A DNA stretch of 64,000 nt from Glycomyces xiaoerkulensis (GTDB taxonomy: Bacteria > Actinomycetota > Actinomycetes > Mycobacteriales > Micromonosporaceae), in contig NZ_PGGV01000032.1 in NCBI RefSeq assembly GCF_002798405.1, forward strand, positions 85,437-149,436. The letters are read 5' to 3'. Shown piece after piece: positions 41,615 through 50,427 of this stretch. How positions within the stretch are numbered: position 1 is the stretch's first letter; every line of letters begins with the position of its first letter. Below the pieces are notes generated by a model that was not told the DNA's origin, ran no database searches, and saw only the letters and a list, made by a program, of their open reading frames with translations. The translations under genes were made by a program, and so were the position numbers.

Positions 41615-41725
41615 TCGCGACGACGCCCCTCAACCCGATTTCGCACGAGCCAAACACAACGACGGAACCCCCGACCAGAGCCGCCCAGCGGCCGGGGCCC
41701 AGAGTAGAACGAAGGATATTCAATT

Positions 41726-43528
41726 ATGCAAGTAACTCGAAGGCGCAGGAGGCTCGCCGTCACCGGCATGGCCGTCGCCGCGCTCGGTGCCAGCGCCCTG
41801 ACGATCGCCTCGGCGAACCAGGCACTCGCCGAGGAAGGCTGCGAAGTCGACTACGACGTCGTCAACAGCTGGGGTGGCGGATTCCAGGCGAACGTCTCCA
41901 TCACCGCGGGCGACCCGATCGACGGTTGGGAGATCCAGTGGGACTTCCCGTCCGGTGCTTCGGTCAGCAGCGCCTGGAACGTGAACTGGAGCCAGAGCGG
42001 ATCGACCTTCACCGGCTCGGACATGGGCTGGAACGGTTCGATCGCCTCCGGTCAGACCTCCCAGGTGTTCGGCTTCATCGGTAGCGGCAGCACCGACACG
42101 CCGAGCCAGTTCAGCATCAACGGCGTGGTCTGCGACGGTCAGGTCGACGACCCGACCGACGACCCGACCTCGGACGACCCGACCGACGACCCCACGGACG
42201 ATCCGACCGACGACCCGACCACCGACCCGCCGGACCCGGGCGACAAGGTCGACAACCCGTACGACGGGGCCCAGGTCTACGTCAACCCGCAGTGGGCCGA
42301 CCAGGCCGCGTCCGAGCCGGGCGGCGACGCCATCGCCAACGAGCCGACCGGTGTGTGGATGGACTCCACCCCCACCATTCACGGTGAGGGCGACCCGGGC
42401 TCGACCGGCGGCTGGGGCCTCCAGCAGCACCTCGACGAGGCCGTCGACCAGGGCGCCGACCTGATCCAGGTCGTCATCTACAACCTGCCCGGTCGCGACT
42501 GCGCCGCGCTGGCCTCCAACGGCCAGTACGCCCCCGACCAGATCGACGAGTACAAGAACGACTACATCGACGAGATCGTCGCGATCATGGACGACCCCGC
42601 TTACGCGGACCTCCGGATCGTCAACGTGATCGAGATCGACTCGCTGCCGAACCTGGTCACCAACGTGTCGCCGCGCGACACCTCGACCAGCACCTGCGAC
42701 ACGATGCTCGACAACGGGCACTACCAGGAAGGCATCGCCTACGCGGTGTCGGAGCTGGGCGCCCTGTCGAACACGTACAACTACATCGACGCCGGCCACC
42801 ACGGCTGGATCGGCTGGGAGGACTCGAACGAGGAGTACGACAACTTCAACGCCTCGGCCGAGATGATCGCCTCGATCATGGGCATGGAGGGTGCTACGGC
42901 CGATGACGTGCACGGCTTCATCACCAACACCGCCAACTACTCGGCGCTCGACGAGCCCTACTGGGACGTCGACGACGTCGTCGGCGGCCAGGCGCTGAAC
43001 CAGAACCCGGACCTGCCCTGGGTCGACTGGAACGACTTCAACAACGAGACCGACTTCGCCCTGGCGTTCCGGGACGAGCTGATCGCGAACGGCTACAACT
43101 CCGACGTGGGCATGCTGATCGACACCAGCCGCAACGGCTGGGGCGGCGACTACCGGCCCACCGGTACCTCCTCCTCGGACGACCCGGTGACCTACGTCGA
43201 CGAGTCGCGGATCGACCAGCGGATCCAGAAGGGCAACTGGTGCAACCAGGCCGGAGCCGGCCTCGGTGAGCGTCCGCAGGCCAGCCCCGAGGCGAACATC
43301 GACGCCTACGTCTGGATCAAGCCTCCGGGCGAGTCGGACGGCGCCTCTGAGGAGATCGACAACGATCAGGGCAAGGGCTTCGACGAGATGTGCGACCCGG
43401 ACTACGGCGGCAACGAGCGCAACGGGAACAACCCCTCGGGTGCCCGGGACAACATGCCGCTGTCGGGCCACTGGTCGTCCGAGCAGTTCCAGGAGCTGCT
43501 GGACAACGCCTACCCGCCGCTCAACTAG
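41726..43528 (+). CDS. secreted GH6 cellulase (cellobiohydrolase-like) with N-terminal CBM2
   Basis: 600 residues. A signal peptide (VTRRRRRLAVTGMAVAALG to ALA) precedes a CBM2 module with exposed Trp (GWEIQWDFPSG, WNVNWSQSG). A DDPT-repeat linker at about 142-170 leads to the GH6 catalytic domain. Catalytic landmarks include VIYNLPGRDCAALASNG with the acid Asp, YIDAGHHGWIGW and the tail WIKPPGESDG. The loops look long, as in exo-acting Cel6B types. The enzyme attacks crystalline cellulose outside the cell. A GAAGGA site precedes ATG, and a strong terminator follows. Confidence 0.94.
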   Translation: MQVTRRRRRLAVTGMAVAALGASALTIASANQALAEEGCEVDYDVVNSWGGGFQANVSITAGDPIDGWEIQWDFPSGASVSSAWNVNWSQSGSTFTGSDMGWNGSIASGQTSQVFGFIGSGSTDTPSQFSINGVVCDGQVDDPTDDPTSDDPTDDPTDDPTDDPTTDPPDPGDKVDNPYDGAQVYVNPQWADQAASEPGGDAIANEPTGVWMDSTPTIHGEGDPGSTGGWGLQQHLDEAVDQGADLIQVVIYNLPGRDCAALASNGQYAPDQIDEYKNDYIDEIVAIMDDPAYADLRIVNVIEIDSLPNLVTNVSPRDTSTSTCDTMLDNGHYQEGIAYAVSELGALSNTYNYIDAGHHGWIGWEDSNEEYDNFNASAEMIASIMGMEGATADDVHGFITNTANYSALDEPYWDVDDVVGGQALNQNPDLPWVDWNDFNNETDFALAFRDELIANGYNSDVGMLIDTSRNGWGGDYRPTGTSSSDDPVTYVDESRIDQRIQKGNWCNQAGAGLGERPQASPEANIDAYVWIKPPGESDGASEEIDNDQGKGFDEMCDPDYGGNERNGNNPSGARDNMPLSGHWSSEQFQELLDNAYPPLN

Positions 43529-43608
43529 ATAACCGGTAGCGGCTCGGCGCCAGTGAGTGGGCGCCGGGCCGCACCCATCGACCGGATTCTCGGTTCCTTC
43601 CGAAAATC

Positions 43609-43642
43609 GGGGCCCCGCGGGACGGCGGGGCCCCGCTCTTTT
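43609..43642 (+). terminator. rho-independent terminator after the cellulase gene
   Basis: GGGGCCCCGC at 43609-43618 pairs with GCGGGGCCCC at 43625-43634, followed by GCTCTTTT. It is a classical intrinsic terminator that also faces the convergent TetR gene. Confidence 0.85.
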
Positions 43643-43655
43643 GCGTCCGGGAGGT

Positions 43656-44303
43656 TCAGCGGGGGCCGGTCCCGCCCTCGGTGTGGAGCCCGCGGAGCAG
43701 GTGGTCGATGACGTTCGCGGCCAGGTCCGGGCTCTTGAGCTCGGGGTGGTGCTCGTAGACCTGGATCGACAGCATGGGCGCCACCAGCATGACCACGGCG
43801 AGGTCGAGGTCGATGTCGGGCCGCAGTTCGCCGCGTTCGATGCCGAGTTCGAAGACGCGGCGGGTGGCCGCGCGGCGGCGCTGGTGGAGCTCGTCGTGGA
43901 ACCTGCGGAGGTCGGGGTTGGTGCGCAGTTCGAGGGCCACGCAGTTGAGGATGGCCTGCTCGCGCGGGGTGAAGTCCTTGCGGATGCGCCCGGCGAGGGT
44001 GAGCAGGTCGTCGCGGACTGAGGTGTGCGGCAGGTCGATGTCGATCGGGGCCTTGAGGCTGTCGACGGCGGTGGCGATGAGTTCTTCCTTGCCGGACCAG
44101 CGGCGGTAGATGGTGGCCTTGGAGACCCCCGAGCGTTCGGCGACCGCCCCGATCGAGACCGCGCCGGTCGTGCCCTCCTCGGCCAGGAGGTCGAGGGTGG
44201 CGTCGATGATCGCTTGGCTGGCGGCGGAGCTGCGCGGCCGGCCCTTGCCGGCCGGGCGCGGGCACCGCTCGCCGTCGTCGAGCTGCTCGGGGGATCCCAT
44301 CAC
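43656..44303 (-). CDS. TetR/AcrR family regulator
   Basis: 215 residues. The N-terminal helix-turn-helix reads GAVSIGAVAERSGVSKATIY, and an all-helical ligand domain with the C-terminal TetR_C type fold follows. It is encoded 12 bp downstream of the MFS exporter gene in the same direction, so transporter and regulator form an operon. A 20-bp imperfect palindrome upstream of the exporter is the likely autoregulated operator. Confidence 0.9.
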   Translation of the reverse strand: MMGSPEQLDDGERCPRPAGKGRPRSSAASQAIIDATLDLLAEEGTTGAVSIGAVAERSGVSKATIYRRWSGKEELIATAVDSLKAPIDIDLPHTSVRDDLLTLAGRIRKDFTPREQAILNCVALELRTNPDLRRFHDELHQRRRAATRRVFELGIERGELRPDIDLDLAVVMLVAPMLSIQVYEHHPELKSPDLAANVIDHLLRGLHTEGGTGPR

Positions 44304-44315
44304 GGCCCTATTCTC

Positions 44316-45902
44316 TCAGGTCTCGCTCATGGCCGGTTCGGCCTCGGGCTCGGGCCGCGCCGCCGCCGGGGCCGCGTCGCGCTTGCGAGGGAAGAACGAG
44401 GCGATGATGACCAGGCCGACGGTCGCGACGCCGATCGCGGCGTACGCGGTGGTGTGCATGGCCGTGAGGAACGACTCGTTGGCGGCCTGGGAGATCGCCG
44501 GGACCGTCTGCGGGTCGAGCCGCCCGGATTCGATCGCGCCGTAGGTGGCGGCGATGTCGGCCTGGGCGGCCTCGGGCAGCCCCGGTGCGGCGACGGCGAT
44601 CTCGGCCCGGTAGGCCTGGGCCATGACGGTGCCGAGGACCGCGACGCCGAAGGAGCCGCCGACCTGGCGCAGGGTGTTGCCCAGGGCCGATCCGACTCCG
44701 GCCTGCTCCTTGGGCACCGAGGACATGAGCGTGTTCATCGCCGGCGGCATCAGGTTGGCCATGCCCATGCCCTGGACGAAGAACAGTCCGGCCAGGACCC
44801 ACAGCGGGGTGTCGGCGTCGAGGAAGGTCACGGTGGTGAAGGCTGTGATGACCAGGAGCATCGCGGCCACGCCGGTGGCGCGCGGCCCGAAGCGCTGGAC
44901 CATGCCGTTGGAGGCGGGCGAGAACAGCAGCATCGCGACGCCCATCGGCAGGAACAGCAGGCCGGCCTGGAGCGGGCTGTATCCGCGGACGATCTGGATG
45001 TAGAAGGTCATGAAGAAGAACAGGCCCAGCATGCCGAAGAAGGTCAGCGCGATGATCGCCGAGGAGGCCGAGAAGCGGGTGTTCTTGAACAGCCTCATGT
45101 CGAGCGAGGCGTGCGGGATGCGCCGCTCCCACAGGACGAAGCCGGTCATGACCAGCACGCCGAAGGCGATGGTGCCCCAGACTTCGACGCCGGCCCACGA
45201 GCCGGTGTCGCCGGCCTCGATGACGCCGTAGGTGAGGCTGACCAGGCCGACGACCGACAGGCCCATGCCGACCATGTCGGGCCGCTCCTGGCGGCCCTTC
45301 GACTCGGGGGCGAGGACGGTGACCGCGATCAGGCCGAAGGCGACGATCGGGACGTTGATGAGGAAGATGGAGCCCCACCAGAAGGTCTCCAGCAGGCCGC
45401 CGCCGACGATCGGGCCGATGGCGCCGCCGATGCCGACCGCGCCGGTCCAGATGCCGAGGGCCTTGGGGAAGTCCTTGGAGGAGAAGACGGCCCGCAGCAG
45501 CGACAGGGTGGAGGGCATCATGGCGGCGGCGCCGGCGCCCATGAGGGCGCGGAACCAGATCAACTGGGCGGGGCTGTCGGCGTAGGCCGACAGCAGCGAG
45601 GCCAGGCCGAACACGGCCAGGCCGCCCAGGAGCATGCGCTTTCGGCCGACGCGGTCGCCGATGACGCCGAAGGCGAACAGCAGGCCGGCGAAGACGAGGG
45701 TGTAGGAGTTGATCATCCAGGCCAGTTCGCTCTGGGAGGCCCCGAGGCCCTGGTTGGGGTCGGCCAGGACCTTGATCGCGACGTTGAGGACGGTGTTGTC
45801 CAGGACGACGACGATGAGGCTGAGCACCAGCACCCCGAGGATCAGCCAGCGCCGCGGGTGGCCGGTGTCCTCCGATGCGGGTTCGGAACGGGTTTCGGTC
45901 AC
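44316..45902 (-). CDS. DHA2-type MFS multidrug exporter
   Basis: About 528 residues with fourteen predicted membrane segments, typical of the DHA2 (EmrB/QacA) family. Motif A is visible as GVIGDRVGRKRMLLGG, and motif C-like sequence lies near AVGIGGAIGPIVGGGL. It should export drugs or metabolites using the proton gradient. GTG at 45902 has a TTAGGA site. It is followed directly by its probable TetR regulator. Confidence 0.91.
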   Translation of the reverse strand: MTETRSEPASEDTGHPRRWLILGVLVLSLIVVVLDNTVLNVAIKVLADPNQGLGASQSELAWMINSYTLVFAGLLFAFGVIGDRVGRKRMLLGGLAVFGLASLLSAYADSPAQLIWFRALMGAGAAAMMPSTLSLLRAVFSSKDFPKALGIWTGAVGIGGAIGPIVGGGLLETFWWGSIFLINVPIVAFGLIAVTVLAPESKGRQERPDMVGMGLSVVGLVSLTYGVIEAGDTGSWAGVEVWGTIAFGVLVMTGFVLWERRIPHASLDMRLFKNTRFSASSAIIALTFFGMLGLFFFMTFYIQIVRGYSPLQAGLLFLPMGVAMLLFSPASNGMVQRFGPRATGVAAMLLVITAFTTVTFLDADTPLWVLAGLFFVQGMGMANLMPPAMNTLMSSVPKEQAGVGSALGNTLRQVGGSFGVAVLGTVMAQAYRAEIAVAAPGLPEAAQADIAATYGAIESGRLDPQTVPAISQAANESFLTAMHTTAYAAIGVATVGLVIIASFFPRKRDAAPAAARPEPEAEPAMSET

Positions 45903-45986
45903 GGGGTTTCCTAACTGCAAGTGGTCGTGTTCCTTGCTGCCGCGCGGGGCGCGGTGGTGTTTCGCATCAGCCTAAGCCATTTCGAA

Positions 45987-46006
45987 ACGAAACGGTACCG
46001 TATCGT
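45987..46006 (-). promoter_or_regulatory. TetR-type operator in the exporter promoter
   Basis: ACGAAACGGTACCGTATCGT is a 20-bp palindrome with one mismatched pair. It lies 85 bp upstream of the exporter start and about 105 bp before mqnL, and is the most symmetrical word in this divergent gap. Confidence 0.65.
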
Positions 46007-46111
46007 AATATAGCTCACATGAAAATCTATCGCCGAAGACCGACAGGTCACGGCGCCGGCCCGCCACTCGACCGACTTTCCCGGTTCCAGGGCGCGACCG
46101 AAGGTGATTGA

Positions 46112-47581
46112 ATGGGGCCCGTGGCCGCGAAATTCCCGTATGACGACCTCCAAACGTTCCTCCGAGCACTCGAAGCCGACGGCGAGCTCAAACGCGTGTC
46201 CGCCGAAGTCGACCCGAATCTGGAGATCTCCGAGATCGCCCAGCGGGTGATCCGCGACGACGGCCCGGCGCTGCTGTTCGACAACCCCGCCGGCGCCGAC
46301 ATGCCGCTGGCGATCAACCTGTTCGGCTCCCTGCCGCGCATGTGCAAGGCCCTCGGTGTGGACGACCTCGACGAGATCAGCCGGCGCATAGGCGAACTGG
46401 CCAAGCCAGAGCTGCCGGTCGGCTGGTCCGGCATCCGCGACGGCCTCGGCAAGCTGATGCAGCTCAAGTCCGTGCCGCCCAAGAAGACCCGCAAGGCCCC
46501 GTGCCAGGAGGTGGTGCTCAAGGGCGAGGACGTCGACCTGAACCGGCTCCCCGGACTTCAAGTATGGCCCGGCGACGGGGGCGTGTTCCACAACTTCGGG
46601 CTGACGCACACCAAACATCCCGAGACCGGCAAGCGGAACGTCGGCCTCTACCGGCTCCAGCAGCACGACGAGCGCACCCTCGGCCTGCACTGGCAGATCC
46701 ACAAGAACTCCACCGGCCACTACGCCGAGGCCGAGCGCCGCGGCGAACGGCTGCCGATCGCGATCGCGATCGGCCCCGACCCGATCATGGCCTACTGCGC
46801 GACCGCGCCGATGCCCCCCGACATCGACGAATACCTCTTCGCGGGCTTCCTGCGCGGCGAACGGGTGGAGATGGCCGACTGCCTGACCGTCCCGCTCCAG
46901 GTCCCGGCGACCTCCCAGATCGTCCTCGAAGGGTGGGCCGAACCGGCCGAGCGCCTCCCCGAGGGCCCGTTCGGCGACCACACCGGCTTCTACACCCCGG
47001 TCGAGCCGTTCCCGGTCATGCGCGTGGAGACGATGACGATGCGCCGGGACCCGATCTACCACACCATCATCACCTCGGCCCCGCCCCAGGAGGACCGCGG
47101 CCTCGGCAAGGCCACCGAGCGGATCTTCCTGCCGCTGATCAAGATCATGATCCCCGAGATCGTCGACTACGACATGCCCGAGGCCGGCGGCTTCCACAAC
47201 TGCGTGATCGTCTCGATCGACAAGAGGTTCCCCAAGCACGCGCAGAAGGTGATGAGCGCGATCTGGGGACTGCAGTTGATGAGCCTGACCAAGCTCATCG
47301 TCGTCGTCGACGCCGACTGCGACGTCCACGACTACCGCGAGGTGGCGTGGCGGGCGCTGGGCAACGTCGACTACTCCCGCGACCTGCAACTCACCGAGGG
47401 CCCGGTCGACCACCTCGACCACGCCTCCTACCACCAGTTCTGGGGCGGCAAGGCCGGCATCGACGCGACCGCGAAGCTGCCCGAGGAGGGCTACACGCGC
47501 GGCTGGCCGGAGCCGACGCGGATGAGCTCGGCGGTGAAGGCCACGGTCGACCGACGCTGGAGAGAGTACGGAATTGACTGA
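46112..47581 (+). CDS. mqnL: menaquinone biosynthesis UbiD-type decarboxylase
   Basis: 489 residues of the UbiD family, whose members use prenylated FMN. Family blocks are visible: GLQVWPGDGGVFHNFGLT, LHWQIHKNSTGHY, EGPFGDHTGFYTP and LQLTEGPVDHLDHASY. Paired with a UbiA-like gene overlapping by 8 bp, it fits MqnL of the futalosine menaquinone route, which decarboxylates the prenylated 6-naphthoate intermediate. An AAGGTGA site lies just before ATG. Other futalosine genes are outside this window. Confidence 0.85.
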   Translation: MGPVAAKFPYDDLQTFLRALEADGELKRVSAEVDPNLEISEIAQRVIRDDGPALLFDNPAGADMPLAINLFGSLPRMCKALGVDDLDEISRRIGELAKPELPVGWSGIRDGLGKLMQLKSVPPKKTRKAPCQEVVLKGEDVDLNRLPGLQVWPGDGGVFHNFGLTHTKHPETGKRNVGLYRLQQHDERTLGLHWQIHKNSTGHYAEAERRGERLPIAIAIGPDPIMAYCATAPMPPDIDEYLFAGFLRGERVEMADCLTVPLQVPATSQIVLEGWAEPAERLPEGPFGDHTGFYTPVEPFPVMRVETMTMRRDPIYHTIITSAPPQEDRGLGKATERIFLPLIKIMIPEIVDYDMPEAGGFHNCVIVSIDKRFPKHAQKVMSAIWGLQLMSLTKLIVVVDADCDVHDYREVAWRALGNVDYSRDLQLTEGPVDHLDHASYHQFWGGKAGIDATAKLPEEGYTRGWPEPTRMSSAVKATVDRRWREYGID

Positions 47582-48458
47582 CACGGCCGCCCGCCCCAAC
47601 CCGGTGCGGGACTTCCTCAAACTCGTCGCGTTCGAGCACTCGGTGTTCGCCCTGCCGTTCGCCTACCTGTCGACGCTGACGGTGATGGCGCTGGAGGACG
47701 CCTTCTCCTGGGCGACCCTGGCCCTGGTGACGGTCGCGATGGTCGCCGCCCGGACCCTGGCGATGGCGGCCAACCGCATCATCGACCGCAAGATCGACGC
47801 CCGGAACCCCCGGACGGCCGGCCGGGAGCTGGTGACCGGCGCGGTCGCGCTCCGCACCGCCTACACCGGCTGCGCGGTGAGCCTGGCGGTGTTCGTGGCC
47901 GCCGCTGCCCTGCTCAACCCGCTGTGCCTGCTGCTGAGCCCGCTCGCGGTGCTGCCCCTGATCGTCTACCCGTACGCCAAGCGCTTCACGAACTACCCGC
48001 ACGCGGTCCTCGGCCTGGCCCAGATGGTCGCCCCGGTGGGCGCCTGGCTGGCGGTCACCGGCACCTTCGACGGCTCCGGCCCGGCGATGGTGCTGGGCCT
48101 GGCGGTGGGTCTCTGGATCGGCGGGTTCGACCTGATCTACGCCTGCCAGGACGTCGAGGTCGACCGCCGCGTCGGCGTCCGGTCCACCCCGGCCCGGTGG
48201 GGTGTGCGGGCCGCCCTCCACGCCTCCACCGCGACGCACGCGGCCGCGTGGCTGCTGTTCGCCTGGTTCGGACTGCTGGCCGACTTCGGCCCGCTCTACT
48301 GGACCGGCCTGGCCCTGGTGGGGGCCGCCCTGGTGTGGGAGCACCGGATCGTCAGGCCGGACGACATGTCCCGGGTGGGCCGGGCCTTCTTCACCGCGAA
48401 CGGCTTCATCGCCATCGCGATGTTCGGGTTCGCGCTGGTCGATCTGGTGATCCGCTGA
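47574..48458 (+). CDS. mqnP: UbiA-family prenyltransferase of the futalosine pathway
   Basis: 294 residues with eight or nine membrane segments. The first Asp-rich motif is NRIIDRKIDARNPRT, and the second is around DLIYACQDVEVDRR. UbiA proteins attach a polyprenyl chain to an aromatic acid in the membrane. The overlap with the UbiD gene and this pairing identify it as MqnP, which prenylates 1,4-dihydroxy-6-naphthoate (known pathway role; assignment inferred from context). Confidence 0.87.
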   Translation: MTDTAARPNPVRDFLKLVAFEHSVFALPFAYLSTLTVMALEDAFSWATLALVTVAMVAARTLAMAANRIIDRKIDARNPRTAGRELVTGAVALRTAYTGCAVSLAVFVAAAALLNPLCLLLSPLAVLPLIVYPYAKRFTNYPHAVLGLAQMVAPVGAWLAVTGTFDGSGPAMVLGLAVGLWIGGFDLIYACQDVEVDRRVGVRSTPARWGVRAALHASTATHAAAWLLFAWFGLLADFGPLYWTGLALVGAALVWEHRIVRPDDMSRVGRAFFTANGFIAIAMFGFALVDLVIR

Positions 48459-48481
48459 GTGCGACCACTCCAGACCACGAG

Positions 48482-49092
48482 ATGACGATCCCCGACCGGA
48501 CCTACGAACTGCAGTTGCTGCGAGAGCGAGTCGAGTCGGATCGGGCCGACTTCCTGGTCGTCTACGGGCGTCGGCGGGTCGGGAAGACCGAACTGCTCCA
48601 CCGCCTCGCCGCCGACGTCCGGTCCCTCGTGTTCGAAGGCACCGAGACGACCGAGACCGACCAGTTGGCCGCGTTCGCGGCGGACCTGGCGCTGGCGTCC
48701 GGTTCGGACCCCGAGCAGGCTCCGCCGCTGGCCTCCTGGCGAGCCGCGCTCGACCGGCTCACCGAGTTCGTCGGGGACCGGCGGACGCTGGTCGTGCTCG
48801 ACGAGTTTCAGTTCCTGGCCCGGCAGTCGCAGGGGCTCGAGAGCCTGATCAACGTGTGGTGGCGCAAGTCCGGTCGGCATCTGCCCATCACGTTCATCGT
48901 CTCCGGCAGCGAGGTCTCGTTCCTCGAGGACGAGGTGCTCGCGGGGACGATGTACGGCCGCCGAACCGGACAACTCAAGCTGGAGCCCTTCACCGTCGCC
49001 GACGCGGCGCTTTCCACCCCGGCTACGACTTCGAGGACCGCGTCAGGGCGTACTTGGTCTGCGGCGGCATCCCCTATTACCGTGCTTTGGTG
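48482..49092 (+). pseudogene. AAA-family ATPase (DUF234-type), frameshifted and interrupted by an IS
   Basis: About 180 residues are readable: DFLVVYGRRRVGKTELLHRL is Walker A and RRTLVVLDEFQFLARQ is Walker B, as in AAA ATPases of the archaeal/DUF234 type. Near 49010 a one-base deletion moves the family sequence into another frame, where FHPGYDFEDRVRAYLVCGGI PYYRAL continues. At 49092 the homology stops abruptly and IS200/IS605 sequence begins. The missing C-terminal part would lie beyond the right edge of the window, behind tnpB. The gene starts 24 bp after mqnP but is unrelated to it. Confidence 0.82.
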
Positions 49093-49634
49093 TGAAAGCC
49101 CTGTCCTTCAGGGCGGGGATGAAACGCCCTACCGCTGTGCGGGGCGTTGCCGCTGCTCGAGGTACTGGCCGATGATCGATAGGGGCGCGCCGCCGCGGGA
49201 GGCGGCGAAGTACGACGGGGACCAGAAGTGCCCGTGCATGATCGCCCGGTTGACCCGGCCGGTGAACTCATACCGGAGTCGGCGCGCCGAGACGCCCTTG
49301 AGCGAGCCCGCCAGCCTGGAGACCGACACCTTCGGTGGGTAGCCGACCAGCAGGTGCACGTGGTCGCGCTCTCGCCGTTGAACTCCCCCAGCCCGGCCTC
49401 GAAGCCCTCGCAGACCTTGCGCATGAGATGCTCGCTGTCGTCGGTTATGGCCTCATCGAACAGGCCGCGCCGGTGTCCGGGGTGTCGGTATCGCCGGGAT
49501 CACAGGCCTGCGGTGGCCGTGCCTGCCGCCTTCGGCCGCTGGCCGGTGGCAGGGTGTGGCTGATGCAGTTGCGCTACAACTATCGGGCCTACCCGGACGG
49601 GGGCCAGCGGTCGGCGCTGGCCCGTGCGTTCGGG
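49093..49634. mobile_element. left part of an IS200/IS605-type element (interrupted)
   Basis: Starts where ATPase homology ends. The first bases form a subterminal hairpin (CCCTGTCCTTCAGGG at about 49099-49113 followed by GCGGGGATGAA) of the kind found at the ends of these elements. A decayed tnpA runs leftward and a divergent tnpB begins at 49563. The element is split at 49635 by the serine-integrase element, and resumes at 63191. The right end is beyond 64000. Confidence 0.82.
49129..49490 (-). pseudogene. tnpA: decayed IS200/IS605 transposase TnpA (Y1 HUH family)
   Basis: The C-terminal part, HLLVGYPPKVSVSRLAGSLK through HGHFWSPSYFAAS and PLSIIGQYLEQ, is clear TnpA and keeps the HVH metal motif and the Tyr in QYLEQ. 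Upstream, the family sequence MRKVCEGFEAGLGEFNGES lies in another frame: an extra two bases (or a one-base loss) at about 49370 separate the two. The N-terminal 40 residues have lost recognisable coding. It is therefore inactive unless rescued in trans. Confidence 0.8.
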
Positions 49635-49637
49635 TGC
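49563..49637 (+). pseudogene. tnpB: N-terminal 25 codons of a split tnpB
   Basis: ATG at 49563 opens MQLRYNYRAYPDGGQRSALA and continues RAFGC, the standard TnpB opening. The last shared codon is TGC at 49635; then element DNA gives Pro and a stop. The next TnpB codons (ARVVWNDCL) are found at 63192, so the two parts join in frame across exactly 13,554 bp. Confidence 0.9.
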
Positions 49638-49656
49638 CCGTAAGTAACAATTTCAC
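49635..49656. other. attL junction (element half-site)
   Basis: After host tnpB sequence ending GTTCGGG comes TG, then the element arm CCCGTAAGTAACAATTTCAC. Its reverse complement begins GTGAAA, as does the arm at attR. In the reconstructed attP both 20-base arms match at 14 of 20 positions around the central TG. Confidence 0.85.
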
Positions 49657-49830
49657 TAACTTGTTTTCGCAGGTAGATGGCATTATAGCATCCACGGCGG
49701 CGCCGGTCCGCACCTTATCTAGGCGGGTTTGTGCGGCGTCTGGGCCTCATGGTCTGGTACGCCAGGCTGTTGCGCATACCAGCTCTGAAGTAGGGCCCTG
49801 GAACGCAAGGCGCCCCTGTTGGGGACGCGC

Positions 49831-50109
49831 TCAGCGTTCACAGCCGGGCTCGAGCGCTCGGGGCTCCGCCCCCCAGGTGCCGAGATCAAACTCGCCGTCC
49901 AGGACACCCTCCTTGAACGCATTCCATTCCTCGGGGGTGTAGATCATCAGTTGTCCATCCGGGGTCTCAGCCAGCCGGAGGGCGACCAGCCCGGTCTCGG
50001 CGTAGCCGACCTCCCACGCCGCCGGGGTGCCGTCCTCCGAGACCAGGCGGACCCATCTGGCGGTACTCGTATCGAAGTCCCCTTTGAGGGGGTGAGTACG
50101 CTTCGACGT
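49831..50109 (-). CDS. DUF397-like protein, apparently starting at ACG
   Basis: A 92-codon frame ending at 49831 is clearly homologous to the protein at 5808-6086 (KRTHPLKGDFDTSTARW, then LMIYTPEEWNAFKEGV LDGEFDLG). The position of the partner's initiating ATG is ACG here. An AAGGA ribosome site lies 8 nt upstream of that ACG, and no ATG, GTG or TTG is available in frame. Either ACG is used or this is a start-loss relic. It lies downstream of the XRE and DUF397 genes but after a terminator. Confidence 0.6.
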   Translation of the reverse strand, partial: TSKRTHPLKGDFDTSTARWVRLVSEDGTPAAWEVGYAETGLVALRLAETPDGQLMIYTPEEWNAFKEGVLDGEFDLGTWGAEPRALEPGCER

Positions 50110-50136
50110 GGTTTCTATCCTTACATGGCTTTCGTC

Positions 50137-50176
50137 AAAAAGACAAAGCGCGCCCCCCTATGGAAGGGAGCGCGCC
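50137..50176 (-). terminator. intrinsic terminator downstream of the DUF397 gene
   Basis: On the minus strand GGCGCGCTCCC pairs with GGGGGGCGCGC and is followed by TTTGTCTTTTT. This is the T-rich tail of a rho-independent terminator, reducing transcription into the next DUF397-like frame. Confidence 0.75.
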
Positions 50177-50193
50177 TCGAAGTTACGGGGCGG

Positions 50194-50427
50194 CTAGGCG
50201 ATCTCGCCGGTCTTGATCCCGCTGAGCAGGTCATCAAAGGCATTGGCGGACAGAGAGATTCGCGGCGACTCGTTCCCAAGCTTGGAGTCTCGAACCTCGA
50301 AACCCGCACCGGTGAAGCGGGCTTCGACGCAGTTGCCGCCGTTGCCATTGTTCCCGCTGCGGCTGCTCCTGCGCCATCCCTCGCCAGCCTGGAGCCCTGG
50401 CGTGCCCTCGGTGTTACGGCTGGTCAT
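50194..50427 (-). CDS. DUF397 protein
   Basis: 77 residues with the DUF397 signature: GWRRSSRSGNNGNGGNCVEA, then VRDSKLGNESPRISLSANAF and a final FDDLLSGIKTGEIA. DUF397 proteins are encoded next to DUF5753-type XRE regulators in actinobacteria and are thought to modulate them. The start overlaps the XRE gene by 14 bp, so both are translated from one mRNA. Confidence 0.92.
   Translation of the reverse strand: MTSRNTEGTPGLQAGEGWRRSSRSGNNGNGGNCVEARFTGAGFEVRDSKLGNESPRISLSANAFDDLLSGIKTGEIA

Larger units (their letters stand above)
41034..41725. promoter_or_regulatory. 692-bp control region upstream of the GH6 cellulase
   Basis: Two boxes resembling the CebR operator lie at 41289 and 41601, described separately. 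A tandem word TTCCTGAA repeats at about 41520 and 41534. The region at 41520-41600 is relatively AT-rich and probably contains the cellulase promoter. Short frames here have no recognisable product. Confidence 0.55.

Noticed and set aside
42145..42235. Short tandem repeats GACGACCCGACC resembling a CRISPR or satellite array
   Set aside because: They encode the Asp-Asp-Pro-Thr linker of the cellulase; there are no spacers.
41720..43471. 583-codon minus-strand frame opposite the GH6 cellulase
   Set aside because: Val/Asp/Gly-rich antisense translation of the DDPT linker and catalytic domain; no start signal.
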